Source of the DNA: Diphasiastrum complanatum
Lineage: Eukaryota > Streptophyta > Lycopodiopsida > Lycopodiales > Lycopodiaceae
NCBI GenBank assembly: GCA_029204225.1
Contig: CM055107.1
Location: 45,787,165-45,851,164 of the forward strand
Length of the DNA stretch: 64,000 nucleotides
Direction of reading: 5' to 3'
Shown piece by piece: positions 45,062-56,670 of the stretch. Every line of letters begins with the position of its first letter. Positions within the stretch are counted from its first letter, which is position 1. A program made the position numbers and the translations under genes. The notes below the pieces were generated by a model. It ran no database searches. It was not told the origin of the DNA and saw only the letters and a list, made by a program, of their open reading frames with translations.

Positions 45062-46509
45062 AGATCCTAAATTGGGACAACAAAGAACAACTCTTCGTAG
45101 TACTGCCGTAGACGACCACCATTTACAACAGTGTGTAGGAGTGTCCCGTCAAGTGTTTGTAACTGGACTGCACCATTAGAAAATATTTTGTTAAAAACAT
45201 ATGGCCCCTCACTTCTGAACTTCAATTTGTCGGGGTGCTTCTTTGATGTATAAAGAAGTACCTGGTCACCTAAGTGTAGATCTTTATTGTGCAGGTGACG
45301 GTCATGCCAAGCTTTTTGACGTCATTTGTTAACTAGTTGTACGTGATAAGATATTAGTCTTGTCTCACATAACTGGGCTAACGTAAATAGCCTGGTTTTG
45401 ACTTGTTGTTCTATTGAAGGCTTTTCACAGAGATCTGTTGAAAAAGCTTTTGTAACTCTTAGCGAAGGTACTAATAATTCTACGGGCATTACCGCCTCTT
45501 AACCATATACTAAGTGGAAAGGGGTAACCCACCCAGCCGCTTTCTTCGAGGTGGTGCGGTAAGCTCAGACAGCTGAGAAAAGTTTTGTTTCCCAGTTAGA
45601 GCGACTTGTTTCAACTATCTTGGTTAAAATTTTATAGATCGTTTTGTTAGTTGATTCAGCCTGGCCATTACACCTAGGATAGTATGGTGTACTTTTTTTG
45701 TGAACGACAAGGTAATGGCGTAGGAGATTATCAATGACAGCATTTAAAAAATGCGTGCCGCGATCACTTACAAGCTCTATGGGACAGCCAAAACGGGTAA
45801 TAATGTTTTCGTAAAGAAAACGTGCAACTGTTTTTGCGTTGGTGTCCTTCATTGCTTGAGCCTCTACCCACTTAGTGGCGTAATCTATGGCTATGAGGAT
45901 GTATCGAGCTTGGGTATGTTTTGCTGCTGGACTGATGGGTCCAACAACGTCAATCCCGCACTTATGGAAGGCTTTGCCTTCTATAATGGGAGTCAATGGT
46001 GTGAAGTCTGCTTTGGTATTTTTCTTTGCTCGTTGACAGACATCACACGCTTTAATGACAACAAACGTGTCTTTAAACAAAGATGGCCACCACAATCCTG
46101 CTCGAAGGATAATCTTCGCTGTGGCTTTAGTAGAAAAGTGGCCACCTCCAATGTCCTCATTATCCATCTTGAGTGCCTGTTTTTGTGCCAAATAAGCACA
46201 TCGTCGAATAATGCCGTCAACGCCCCTTTTGTAAAGTTGTTTCGCAATTAACTGAAAGGATGCTGCTTTTATTAAAAAATTTCTTTTTTCCGTTGTACTC
46301 AGGCCTTCTTTTAGTCGGCCTGTTGTGAGGAACCGAGTGATCTCCTCAGCCCATAAGGGTGTAGCATTGATCTGAAAAAGGCACGCATCAAGAAGATCGT
46401 CGTTAACTGGTGCAATTGCTTTTTCAGCACTTGGTAGTCTGGAAAGGTGATCCGCCATAAAGTGTTGGGACCCTTTCCAAATGACTACACGAAAATTAAA
46501 TTCCTCCAA
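45062..46509 (-). pseudogene. gypsy-3 integrase
   Basis: A 314-codon open stretch (46509-45565) starts at the RNase H end (HFMADHLSRL). It has the HHCC finger (GGGHFSTKATAKIILRAGLW, KACDVCQRAKK) and all catalytic residues: CGIDVVGPISP, ELVSDRGTHFLN and YPRCNGQAESTNKT. After a stop at 45565 it continues in shifted frames through TPFHLVYG, HLGDQVLLYTSKKHPDKL and FRSEGPYVFNKIFSNGAV. Confidence 0.9.
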
Positions 46510-47233
46510 AATCAGTAACCATCGAGCTATTCGTCCTGTCTTACAGGACTAATTAACGATATATAGAAGTGCTTGATGGTCTGTGTAGAAAGCAAAGGTT
46601 TGGCCTAATAAATAATGTCGTAGTTGTTGTACTGCGTAGACCATCACCAATGCTTCTCTCTCGGTAGTGGTATAGTTTACTTCAGCAGACACCAGTTGCC
46701 TGCTTAAGAAACATATAGGAAAGTCTTTGCCATACTCGTCCGGTTGTGCAAGGAGACCTCCAATGGCATACTTACTTGCGTCAGTATGCACATGGAACTC
46801 TTTCGTGTAATCTGGCGAGTGGAGTATGGGGGCCGTCGTGAGGGCCGTTTTCAACTCCTCAAAGGCCTTAATTCGTTCTTTGGTCCAGCGCGGATCTACC
46901 ACAACTAGATAAACGAGGCGTGCCTTGCCGGCATAGTCGATTATAAAGATGTGATAATAGTTGGTATAACCGAGGAAGACATATACTTCCTTCATTGTTG
47001 CAGGTAGGGGCATGTCCACGATAACCTTGAATTTTGACGGGTCGGTAGAAATACCGTCCTTTGATATTATATGCCCGAGTACAACCCCGTGGGTGACCCA
47101 TATTTGGCATTTATCAGGGTTTAGTGAGATGCCGAACCTACGACAACAAATGAAAATTTTCTCCAAGGCGTCTAGGTGCATAGCAGCGGAAGAATGTACA
47201 CCTAGATCATTGAGATAAATCTCCACGACCCGA
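46510..47233 (-). pseudogene. gypsy-3 reverse transcriptase C-terminal part and RNase H
   Basis: Begins at the catalytic site, EIYLNDLGVHSS, where the first Asp of the conserved xxDD is Asn, so even an intact enzyme would be inactive. Then ISLNPDKCQIWVTHGVVLGH and RNase H with FHVHTDASKYAIGGLLAQPD and FAFYTDHQALLYIVN. A stop (TAG) separates this from integrase. Confidence 0.88.
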
Positions 47234-48050
47234 TGTAACAAAATCAAATCCTACACTACACTGAACTGAGCTACATTTGCATAAACTGATAAACAAGAAA
47301 CAAGAACTAAACTACAGCATGTTAGAAGTCCAAGAATCAAGAAACCAACCAGTCTATTGATTCTTGGACATCCCAAAAACATCAAGAACTGGATTGTACT
47401 AGCCTATTTAGTTTCCTTGAATGTTGGTTCCTACATTAGTCCACAAGAAAGCAAGAAAGCTAATCCACTCTACAAAAGCAGCAAATCTAATCCACTCTAC
47501 AGTCCACAACCACACACAAAAGGAGGGAAGGGCAAGATCATAAATGCATCACTCAAGAAACAAGAATGATCAAGGAGCTCAATGGTTGCACCAAACTCGT
47601 GAAGGCTCTTCTCATTTCAGCATGGAGTTGATACAATTCACAAAAAGCTCCTCTTCACAAAGAGGGAGTCTCTTAAATAAGCAAGAGAGCTCCTTAGTCG
47701 GCATCCTAGTGGAATTTCCACATTTCACAAATTACAAGTGGAATAATGCTCTCCACTAGAGGTCACCATCAAAAGGTGGCTCACTCTACTTTCTTTAAGA
47801 GGGGTCTACTTGCATTTATTACATTTGTCTAGAAATACTAGTTCCTACATGGTCATTCCATCTTTCGGAATTCACCATGAGGTTTACACAATTTTGGCTT
47901 GTCATTACTAACTAGTATTCCTCAGCTCTCATACTCGGCTCTCAGTCTTCGTTAGTCTCGTCTTCTCAAAGACCTCCTCGGTCTAAGGTGAGAGGTGCTC
48001 TTGAGTTGCTATGTCCGAGTATCTTGGGGATTCGTCAGAATCAACCAACA
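47234..48050 (-). repeat. Single LTR (817 bp) between gypsy-3 and copia-4
   Basis: Ends are TG/CA on either strand (plus TGTAACAAAATC…CAACCAACA). The minus strand has a TATA-like 'cttatttaagagac' near 47670. It could be the 3' LTR of copia-4 brought next to its integrase by a deletion, or a solo LTR. No second copy and no matching target duplication were found. Confidence 0.5.
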
Positions 48051-48728
48051 GAATGTGATTGTTTACTGCACATCTGAATACACGTATGCATGACAGATCA
48101 GGCTTTCTACCTGCCCACATTTTGTACGGTGTCTTGTTGATCTGTTCTACAGGTGTACTCCTGCAGCTATTGCCTCAACCCAAAATTGACTTGGCAATTG
48201 AGCCTGTGCCATCATGCATCTGGATCCTTCAAATAGCATCTGTTTTTTCTTTCTGCGACACCATTATATTTGGGTGTGTACGCAAGAGTGAATTGATGCT
48301 CTATCCCCTGTTCTTGGCAAAATTTAGAAAATTTTGCGCTCTTGTACTCACCTCCATTGTCAGATCTGATAATCTAAATCTTCTTTGAGATGTGTCGCTC
48401 TGCAAATGCCACGAACTTCTTGAAAGAGTCAAACACTTTATATTTTTTCTTTAGGTAGTAGATCGTTGCCATCTGCTGTAGTCATCAATGAACGTTAGGA
48501 AATACCTCGATCCTAAGAGCAAATATACCTTCATCGATCCACAAACATATGAGTGGATGAGCTCAAGAACTTATTTGACTCTTCTCCCTCATGTGTGAAT
48601 GGATTCTGATGTTGTTTGCCTTTTTGACAAGCTTCGCGGAACTCATTATCGGGTCTAGATATCTTCAGACCTATGGCCATGTCTTTCTTGCAAATGTCAT
48701 ACAGGCTCCTCATGTTTAGATGATACAT
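48051..48728 (-). pseudogene. copia-4 integrase pieces
   Basis: MYHLNMRSLYDICKKDMAIG, REACQKGKQHQNPF and ESNKFLSSSTHMFVD are pre-integrase and start of the integrase core. Below it are shifted frames with '…YLKKKYKVFDSFKKFVAF'-like and 'KPDLSCIRVFRCAV'-like sequence, the integrase end. There are many lesions. Confidence 0.72.
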
Positions 48729-48750
48729 TCTTCTGTGCCAGAGCTGATCT

Positions 48751-49696
48751 TCATTTTTCTAATGCACTTAATATGCTATTAGAATTGCTGATTATCTTGG
48801 CTTGGTAGAGATTTCCTTCTCTGCATCCAACTGTCAGCAATTTGTTTGTTGTTTTCTCGATCATTCCACATGTATTGCCATCGAGTAAAACTCGAATTCC
48901 AAGATCTGCCATCTTGGAGACTAATAGCAGGTATTTTCTTAGTGAAGGTACGTAGAGTGCTTCTGGCAGCTCTGCGTGACCTGACAGTGTTCGCAGTTGT
49001 AGGGTCTTGATGCCCTTGTGTCGGCTCCCATCACCTAGAATTATTGCTTTGTCATTTTTGAGCTCTCTGAAGTCGATCAAGATTCTCTTGTTGCAGGTGA
49101 TGTGTGAGGTTGCTCCTGGATCAATGACTACAACGTAGTCTTGTTTAGTGTAACTTGTTGAAGCTTCATCAAGTATTGTGAAAGCTTCATCACCTCTATC
49201 TGCATCCTTGGATGACTCTGCAACATTTGCTTTCTCAGCTATGTTCTTTTTTTTTGGGTTGAATATGCAATTGTATGCAGAGTGCCCCTTCTTCTTGTAG
49301 TGCACGCAAGGTATCGTTAGATTGAACCAGCACTTATTGGCTGTGTGTATGGTTTGACAGTGATCACAGGAAGAAGATTGTTGATTATCATCGCCGTTGC
49401 TTGAAGACTTTGTCTTGTCGAATCTGGGCTTGTTCTTGTTCTTCTTCCTTCCTTTTGTGATCACTGTTTCCTTCTCCTTCGTCCCTCATCAGTCTCTCAT
49501 CAGCGACAAGACTGATTGCTTTGTCAAATGTCATATCTAGAAGACTCAGTATGAGCATTCTTAACGATTGATAGGATGCAAGTAGAGACATCATGAAGTA
49601 CATCAGCTGTTGTGGTGCTGGGACCTGGTGCTCTTGTCCAAATGCAGCGAGTTGAGAGAAGATCGTTCTGATCTTCTCAACGTGCTGATCCAACTG
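48751..49696 (-). pseudogene. copia-4 gag and protease
   Basis: Gag frame (49693-49388): DQHVEKIRTIFSQLAAFGQE, FDKAISLVADERLM. Second frame (49464-48751): CDHCQTIHTANKCWF and the knuckle-like CVHYKKKGHSAYNC (second Cys is Tyr). Then the protease VVIDPGATSHITCN (DPG in place of DSG), ALYVPSLRKYLLLVSKMADL. Confidence 0.82.
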
Positions 49697-50106
49697 TAGT
49701 TAGTTATTCTCTGTTATTGCTAATTGTTTTAGCTGAGGGTGAAATACAAGACACCACGCCCGTTGAGCTACCAGCTGGCAGTGCGAAACATTTTTCTTTG
49801 TTATGTTTTACTTTCATGAATTGTTCGACCTTTGACCATCGCTTCGTTTCGTGCTTTATGGTTTTCGTGGTATGTTCGTCTTTTGCGAATTGTTTGCCAT
49901 TCTACCTTCGCTTCGCTTCGTTTTGCTTCGCGACAAAGTTGCAGGAGTTCACAATTTCTGACGTTCAAAATTTGTTCTGGACCCACTTTCAGATTCTGAA
50001 TCGAATGTCTGTTATTCTCCTTGTTTGTCTTATCGACTGAGATGCGGAATCATGGCCATCCTTGATGCCTTCGAATTTTCTATCTATGGTTGTTTGAGAC
50101 ATCTAC
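49697..50106. other. Unassigned sequence with cttcg-rich patch
   Basis: Contains repeated 'cttcgcttcg' words at about 49905-49930 and no recognisable protein. Confidence 0.4.
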
Positions 50107-52312
50107 TGACTCATCGATCCATCAATTGGTTCTGTTATTACAAATGATCTAAACATGGTGCTCTTAATTCACTAAGTGTTCCACATCACTAACTGACAAT
50201 TTGACAGTGTTTCTCGACACTCTGAACTGTCGGCGACTTTGCACCTCACAAAATGGCAACATTACTACGATCTCATGATTAGTCAATTAAAATCAATGCA
50301 GTAAGAATATCATAACACCATTGATGTGCAACATTCCATTCAAACAATCCATCTAAATGGAGAAAATTATTCAATGGCACATTTAAAGTTATGAAATTTC
50401 AAATGAACCACCTAATAACAAGTCTATTATGTGGTCTCTTGTGAATAGATTTTGATATGATATTAAGTTTCACATTTTACATATATGTAAAATGTGAACA
50501 GTGGCAAACTCTTGGTTGTATTTCACGCTACAGCTCTAAAATTTTCTACTCTTGTCATAAGATTATATTGGTTCGCAACAATACATCAATCAAGTTCCAA
50601 TGAGCTACCACACACAACACAATATGTACTATCAATTATTTTCTCATCCTCGCTAATGGCACCAAATTAAATGTAGTACATGTCATGGCTCATCGAATCC
50701 TAAATGAAGAGTTTTAACTAAAATATATAGGATATCATTCCTCAAAAAGAGGAATTGGTAAGAATAGTATGGTATCAAAACAATTGTGTAGCAAAATAAA
50801 TAATAATCTAGGCAGAAATGGATGTTCAGTTAAGGTAGCCAAGACTATCATTAAAACGAATATTAGCATCATCAATAGATATACAAATATTCATCTGATC
50901 GTGTTGCCGTTATGAAAAAATACCAGTACCTCAATTTCAGATCTACTACTTGCAGCTAACTTTTAATAAAATCATAAGTAATTTTGATTTGTTACAATAA
51001 ACATGCCAAATCGTAACAGCACATGCTTTCCAAAAATATGCCACAACTTGGATGAATTTATGTTTGTAACCAATGCATTTTTATACAAATCACAAACTTT
51101 CCATAAAGTAATGAAATGACGATATTCAGAGAGCATGCAACATACAACCAACTCAGAGAGGTCTTACTTGCACATACTAACCATCTAGAATTATTTATTA
51201 TGTCCTTTCTTTTATTTGTGTTGAAACTCTAGCATCTTAAATCACCTCAATGTCTAGCATCCTAACTAAACAGATTTGTATAAATAATGTTCAACTGAAA
51301 TATGAAAAACAATAATAAAAACTTAACATATTTCAACTTTCACGTCTTTCATATAAAGAAATTATGTACTTGTTAGGGGCCAAAATTATCTCTTTATTGT
51401 TACAAGTTTGTTGAAAAAATACATAATATTAAGCAAGAAATATAGACAAGGTAGGTTAAATAAAGGGCAACAAAAGGAGAGAAATTGTATTGAAATATCA
51501 CTGCTTAATAACACATGTACAAGAAAATGATCCACAAAGATGGCTAAAACAAGACCTGAAGCAATTCAATAAAAATGACCTGAAAGTTTACACATATTAC
51601 TCATACTGTACGCCACTTAAAAGTTTACATATCGTTAGAACTCAAAATAGCATTCAATTACTCAACTCAAATGACACAACTTTGACGAGGAAGAGATTGT
51701 GAAATATCCATAAGCAAAACAAATTTTAATCGTCCTTCAAAGCTAAACAATATAATCTATTCTAACCTCTGAAAATTAGGCTGATTCTATGTCTATAAGC
51801 TACGATCATCTTTGTGACATTCTCTAAGCTTGACATAAACAATACTTATGTCATCAGCAGGATGGTTTAGCGCACCCACATGGGGCTTTTACGAAAGAGA
51901 GTTTAGACCTGCCTAGATCATACTCAAAATGATAATTGTTTTGCATGAGACTGCCAATTATGGAAACGCCTTCACCATATTTCATGGCCAGGCAAAGCAA
52001 ATTCTCATTACGTATGAAATAGTTGTCTGGAGGGGGGTTAAACTCTGCATTTATCAAATGAAAGGTGAGACTCGGAATGGTATATCTACCCAACCGCCCT
52101 TCTACGTTATAACAAAGCTCAAACTCGGTACCGGATGGCGCATCTGCAAGTGGGAGTGTGATTGCAGCCTTCAATTCGTCTCGAATGATAAAATAAGCAG
52201 AACCTGCGAAAGAGGTAAAAGTGCTGCCTGAATCTATGACCGCCATTCCACCTGGCAGATTGACTCCCAGTCGTTTTCCACCAACGCTGAATGCATTAAC
52301 ACCAACGTAATA
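50107..52312 (-). repeat. Inverted repeat arm 1 (about 2.2 kb)
   Basis: The reverse complement of this arm matches 54537-56670 with scattered differences. It holds the last ~460 bp of the aspartic protease gene and ~1.75 kb of its 3' flank. Outer landmarks are 'catggtgctcttaattc' (about 50156) against 'gaattaagagcaccatg' (about 56610). Confidence 0.92.
50469..50498. repeat. Perfect 30-nt palindrome
   Basis: The halves TTCACATTTTACATA and TATGTAAAATGTGAA meet without a spacer, centred at 50483/50484. The counterpart in arm 2 (about 56278-56310) has several mismatches, so only this copy is perfect. Confidence 0.85.
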
Positions 52313-53269
52313 CTGGGGCGATCCGTCCTGCCTGAGAATTGGGGTAGATTGAACTCCAGGAATATTGATTGTCGCAACAGATCCAAACAGCAATTCGCTT
52401 TTAGTGTGAAATGATTCATCAAAGGCCACCAAACAATATGCAAACTTCTGTTCAATCTCCGATCCCAACTGATTAATCAGAGAAACTGGACTCTGACCAA
52501 GCCCTACAATGCCCGCTGCATCTAGAGTGACAAGTTGATCATCTACCATGTAATTATCATGGCCACATCCAAAGGCGAAGTTGTTAATCTGGTGCTGGGC
52601 TCCGCTTGTTGTTGTCATGGTGATGGTCTCAGTAGAGAAATCGCCTTTCGAAACAGTGCCGGGATGGTATGCATAAAGATATTTGCAGTTGCCTCCATTA
52701 CATTTTCTTGATGGCGAGACCACGCATTGAGGGCTGCTGCACGAGAGTTCTTTGTAGGACGAGGAATGTTTAGAATCGAAGATAGTCCCGGATTGCTTGT
52801 AGCACCTAGTGCAAGGATAACATTGCACCCACGTTAAATCACTTCCTGTATCTACAACGGCGAGAAAGACTTTAGGTGGAGTGCCAAGGCGCAGCTCCAT
52901 CAAGTACGAACCATAATTAAACTCCACGGGTGTCGTGAAATTTGATGATGCGATAGTAAAATTAGGGTGACGCTTCATTATATTTGCAGAAATATGCTGA
53001 GCTCGCTGTTCGGTTTGCTTCAATGCACGGCGAATTCTCTCGATCTTCGTTAAATTGTGTGAAGATAACGAGTCTCGATGAATGAGCTCGACCCTATAAC
53101 CATCACTTTTATAGTTAAAATGCGTGCTACGTTGGGGATGCACGTCGTAGCGGGAATCCACTTTGATTCTCCTGGAGGAAATTTCGATTGTTTGGGTTTT
53201 CAGTGAGGAACTTTCCGCATGTAGTTCAGGAGCGAAACAGCTCAGAAACAATAAAGCCACAACCTGCAT
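51854..53269 (-). CDS. Nepenthesin-like secreted aspartic protease (A1 family)
   Basis: A 471-codon intronless gene. The start is the second in-frame ATG, because a TATA box lies only ~10 bp before the first ATG (53332). From the chosen Met the protein begins MQVVALLFLSCFAPELHA, a clean signal peptide. A prosegment follows (VELIHRDSLSSHN, IRRALKQTEQRAQH), then GSYLMELRLGTPPKVFLAVV with first active site VVDTGSDLTWVQC. A Cys-rich nepenthesin insert (CYPCTRCYKQSG…CSSPQCVVSPSRKCNGGNCK) comes next, then NFAFGCGHDN, GIVGLGQSPVSLINQLG and the second active site AVIDSGSTFTSF. The end is SIIGSLMQNNYHFEYDLG, a family hallmark. Both catalytic Asp are present. Likely extracellular or vacuolar proteolysis, possibly defence or development; the substrate is unknown. 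Its 3' third is duplicated in inverted orientation. Confidence 0.92.
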   Translation of the reverse strand: MQVVALLFLSCFAPELHAESSSLKTQTIEISSRRIKVDSRYDVHPQRSTHFNYKSDGYRVELIHRDSLSSHNLTKIERIRRALKQTEQRAQHISANIMKRHPNFTIASSNFTTPVEFNYGSYLMELRLGTPPKVFLAVVDTGSDLTWVQCYPCTRCYKQSGTIFDSKHSSSYKELSCSSPQCVVSPSRKCNGGNCKYLYAYHPGTVSKGDFSTETITMTTTSGAQHQINNFAFGCGHDNYMVDDQLVTLDAAGIVGLGQSPVSLINQLGSEIEQKFAYCLVAFDESFHTKSELLFGSVATINIPGVQSTPILRQDGSPQYYVGVNAFSVGGKRLGVNLPGGMAVIDSGSTFTSFAGSAYFIIRDELKAAITLPLADAPSGTEFELCYNVEGRLGRYTIPSLTFHLINAEFNPPPDNYFIRNENLLCLAMKYGEGVSIIGSLMQNNYHFEYDLGRSKLSFVKAPCGCAKPSC

Positions 53270-53339
53270 CCAGTCACTGCATGTTATTCTCAGAGGATTG
53301 TAATTAGAGCAATTATACAAAAAATTTGCCAATATTCAT

Positions 53340-53348
53340 CTTATATAG
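53340..53348 (-). promoter_or_regulatory. TATA box of the aspartic protease gene
   Basis: The minus strand reads TTGCTATATAAGATG. At ~70-79 bp before the ATG at 53269 it leaves ~40 nt of 5' UTR if transcription starts ~30 bp downstream. It is too close to the upstream ATG at 53332 for that codon to be used. Confidence 0.65.
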
Positions 53349-54247
53349 CAAGACAACCGGGGGTTCTAATCGTAAGTTAGCAGTTTGAATATGGTAGCTG
53401 TACCTAGACTAAGTAATAATTTTGACTACAGTTGCTAGAGCAGCCAATGTGTATTGATTGACATTACACTCAGTTTTGTGGCTGGGCTTAAAAGGATTAT
53501 ACAGGAATATCTGTCTACAAGAGCCTTTACGCAACCCTACGGGTATAAACCCAAATCTCACCACATGCCAAGTCTATGTACTGAGCATTGCTCAACGTCA
53601 AAGCTAAACGACTGTCTTGGGCAAAGTGGATAAGCGGAAGGGTAAGTTCCTTAGAAGAGGATCTCAACTGCACTTACGACTAACATTATCAAACATTCAG
53701 GAATCGGCACAGAGCTTATTATATGCTCTTCTCTCTCTCGATGTGAAGCTCCAGCAAATTAGACACCGAATCGATAACTCAACAAAAAAAGACAAATATA
53801 TCAGTAAACAATGTCACATATTATAATCAACAATATGTAAATTGGAACACAACTTAACGCGCGATTGAATATAGCAAAAACATAGACTCACTAAATGCAT
53901 ACGAAGAAGACTAGTAGTGTGCTGCTGCTGGCGCTGTGCAGACATCTTATCGCCGCCAACTGGAGTCGCTAATGCTGCCATTCAATCCCCAGCTAAAGTA
54001 GATCGATCGTTGCATGCAAAATCAAAATGATATGTGACCTCTGTGTTGTGAGGTCCTCAGCTTAATATATGCGTTTCCTTTAGGTTAATTTTGGCGCTAA
54101 ACGTTTATTTAAAATTGAACGCGACGGATGAAATTGTTGGCGCCAATAATAAATGCGATGTATCCACGCTTTGCCCGAGGGCAGGCCCGGACCAGCAAGG
54201 AAAGCCCCAGGGCTTCGGGCAAGCCCTACGTAGACCATTGTGCGAAG
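53349..54247. other. Promoter and upstream region of the protease gene
   Basis: No second gene is visible. Near 54090-54240 there are GC-rich words (ttggcgcc, gggcaggcccgg, gcttcgggcaagccc) that contrast with the AT-rich surroundings and suggest a decayed repeat. Confidence 0.4.
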
Positions 54248-54362
54248 GTTTTTTTTTTTTTTTTTTTTTTTAATTTTTGGCTGTACCGTACGGCCGTAAG
54301 CGAGGACCAGTTTATTTTTTTTTTCGGTTTTTTGCCGTTTTTTTTTTTTTTGCAAATTTTTT
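54248..54362 (+). repeat. Poly-T tracts
   Basis: Three T-rich runs of about 22, 9 and 12 bases are separated by 'ggctgtaccgtacggccgta' and 'cggttttttgccg'. They might be the reversed poly-A tail of a retroposed sequence, or simple low complexity. Confidence 0.5.
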
Positions 54363-54536
54363 TACGTTTGTGGTGGAATCTGGATGTGGACAGCCAATGA
54401 CGGGCTGCCACATAGCACATGCACATTTCACCGGAGAGAGGAGAGAGAATGACAGATTCCTAAGAGAGAGAAAATTGGATGGACATTATGCTCCTGGAAG
54501 TGGTCCCAAAATACAAAGGACACCTGAGCACAAGGC

Positions 54537-54939
54537 ATTACGTTGGTGTTAATGCATTCAACGTTGGTGGAAATCGACGACTGGGAGTCAATCTGCGTAT
54601 TTTATCATTCGAGACGAATTGAAGGCTGCAATCACACTCGCACTTGCAGATGCGCCATCCGGTACCGAGTTTGAGCTTTGTTATAACGTAGAAGAGCGGT
54701 TGGGTAGATAAACCATTCCGAGTCTCACCTTTCATTTCATAGATGTCTACTTTAACCCCCCTCCAGAGAACTATTTCATATGTAATGAGAATTTGCTTTG
54801 CCTGGCCATGAAATATGGTGAAGGAGTTTCCATAATTGGCAGTCTCATGCACAACAATTATCATTTTGAGTATGATCTAGGCAAGTCTAAACTCTCTTTC
54901 ATACAAGCCCCATGTGGGTGCGCTAAACCATCATGCTGA
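54537..54939 (+). pseudogene. Aspartic protease 3'-end pseudogene (inverted copy)
   Basis: Corresponds to the C-terminal third of the protease. The ~58-bp deletion removes the second active-site segment (AVIDSGST) and shifts the frame. A further change (GGTAGATATACC to GGTAGATAAACC) makes a stop. It starts mid-exon with no promoter of its own, so it is a dead partial copy. Confidence 0.9.
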
Positions 54940-56670
54940 TGACATAAGTATTGTTTATGTCAAGCTTAGAGAATGTCACAAAGATGATCGTAGCTTATAG
55001 ACATAAAATCAGCCTACTTTTTAAAGGTTAGAATAGATTATATTGTTTGGCTTTGGAGGACGATTAAAATTTGTTTTGCTTATGGATATTTCACAATCTC
55101 TTCCTCGTCAAAGTTGTGTCATTTGAGTTGAGTAATTGAATGCTATTTTGAGTTCTAACGATATGTAAACTTTTAAGTGGCGTACAGTATGAGTAATATG
55201 TGTAAACTTTCAGGTCATTTTTATTGAATTGCTTCAGGTCTTGTTTTAGCCATCTTTGTGGATCATTTTCTTGTACATGTGTTATTAAGCAGTGATATTT
55301 CAATACAATTTCTCTCCTTTTGTTGCCCTTTATTTAACCTACCTTGTCTATATTTCTTGCTTAATATTATGTATTTTTTCAACAAACTTGTAACAATAAA
55401 GAGATAATTTTGGCCCCTAACAAGTACATAATTTCTTTATATGAAAGACGTGAAAGTTGAAATATGTTAGTTTTTATTATTGTTTTTCATATTTCAGTTG
55501 AACAGTACTGTTTAGTTAGGATGCTAGACATTGCGATGATTTAAGATGCTAGAGTTTCAACACAAATAAAAGAAAGGACATAATAAATGATTCTAGATGG
55601 TTAGTATGTGCAGGTAAGACCTCTCTAAGTTGGTTGTATGTTGCATGCTCTCTGAATATCGTCATTTCATTGCTTTATAAAAAGTTTGTGATTTGTACAA
55701 AAAAGCATTGGTTACAAACATAAATTCGTCCAAGTTGTGGCATATTTTTGGAAAGCATGTGCCGTTACGATTTGGCATGTTTATTGTAACAAATTAAATT
55801 ACTTATGATTTTATTAAAAGTTAGCTGCAAGAAGTAGATCTGAAATTGAGGTACTGGTATTTTATCATAACGGCAACATGATCAGATGAATATTTGTATA
55901 TCTATTGATGATGCTCATATTCATTTTAATGATAGTCTTGGCTACCTTAACTGAACATCCATTTCTGCCTAGATTATTATTTATTTTGCTACACAATTGT
56001 TTTGATACCATACTATTCTTACCAATTCCTCTTTTTGAGGAATGACATCCTATATATTTTAGTTAAACCTCTTCATTTAGGATTCGATGAGCCATGACAT
56101 GTACTACATTTAATTTGGTGCCATTAGCGAGGATGAGAAAATAATTGATAGTACATATTGTGTTGTGTGTGGTAGCTCATTGGAACTTGATTGATGTATT
56201 GTTGCGAACCAATATAATCTTATGACAAGAGTAGAAAATTTTAGAGCTGTAGCGTGAAATACAACCAAGAGTTTGTCACTGTTCACATTTTGAATATATG
56301 TAACATGTGAAACTTTATATCATATCAAAATGTATTCACAAGAAACCACATAGTATACTTGTGATTAGGTGGTTTATTTGAAATGTCAGAACTTTAAATG
56401 TGTCATTGAATAATTTTCTTCATGTGGATGGATTGTTTGAATGGAATGTTGCACATCTATGGTGTTATGATGTTCTTATTGCATTGATTTTGATTGACTA
56501 ATTGTGAGATCATAGTAATGTTGCCATTCTATGAGGTGCGAAGTGGCTGATAGTTCGGATTGTCAAGAAACACTGTCAAATTGTTAGTTACTGATGTGGA
56601 AGACTTGGTGAATTAAGAGCACCATGTTTAGATCATCTATAACAACAGGACCAATTGATTGATCGATGAG
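54537..56670 (+). repeat. Inverted repeat arm 2 (about 2.1 kb)
   Basis: Reverse-complement copy of 50107-52312, beginning in the middle of the protease coding sequence at '…ATTACGTTGGTG'. Differences include a ~58-bp deletion at about 54596 and small indels. The arms are separated by ~2.2 kb. Confidence 0.92.

Larger units (their letters stand above)
45062..47233 (-). mobile_element. gypsy-3: Ty3/gypsy pol fragment, same lineage as gypsy-2
   Basis: Minus-strand RT (from the catalytic site), RNase H, full integrase and integrase C-terminus, ending GRLRQYYEELFFVV near 45070. The RT N-terminus is cut at about 47233 by an LTR. No LTR of its own is found. The unrecognised ORF and minisatellites (42049-44690) may be its 3' region. 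Confidence 0.85.
48051..49696 (-). mobile_element. copia-4: Ty1/copia gag to integrase fragment, third family
   Basis: Minus-strand gag, zinc knuckle, protease, pre-integrase and integrase end pieces. RT and RNase H are absent, and gag is truncated at 49696. Sequence is distinct from copia-1 to copia-3. Confidence 0.8.

Noticed and set aside
51490-51702. 70-codon frame identical in both inverted arms (second copy 55091-55303)
   Set aside because: Identity comes from the inverted duplication. No known domain, and it is antisense to the protease 3' flank. Kept only as part of the repeat.
54091-54426. Lys- or Phe-rich frames around 54.1-54.4 kb
   Set aside because: Generated by poly-T/poly-A tracts; no support as genes.
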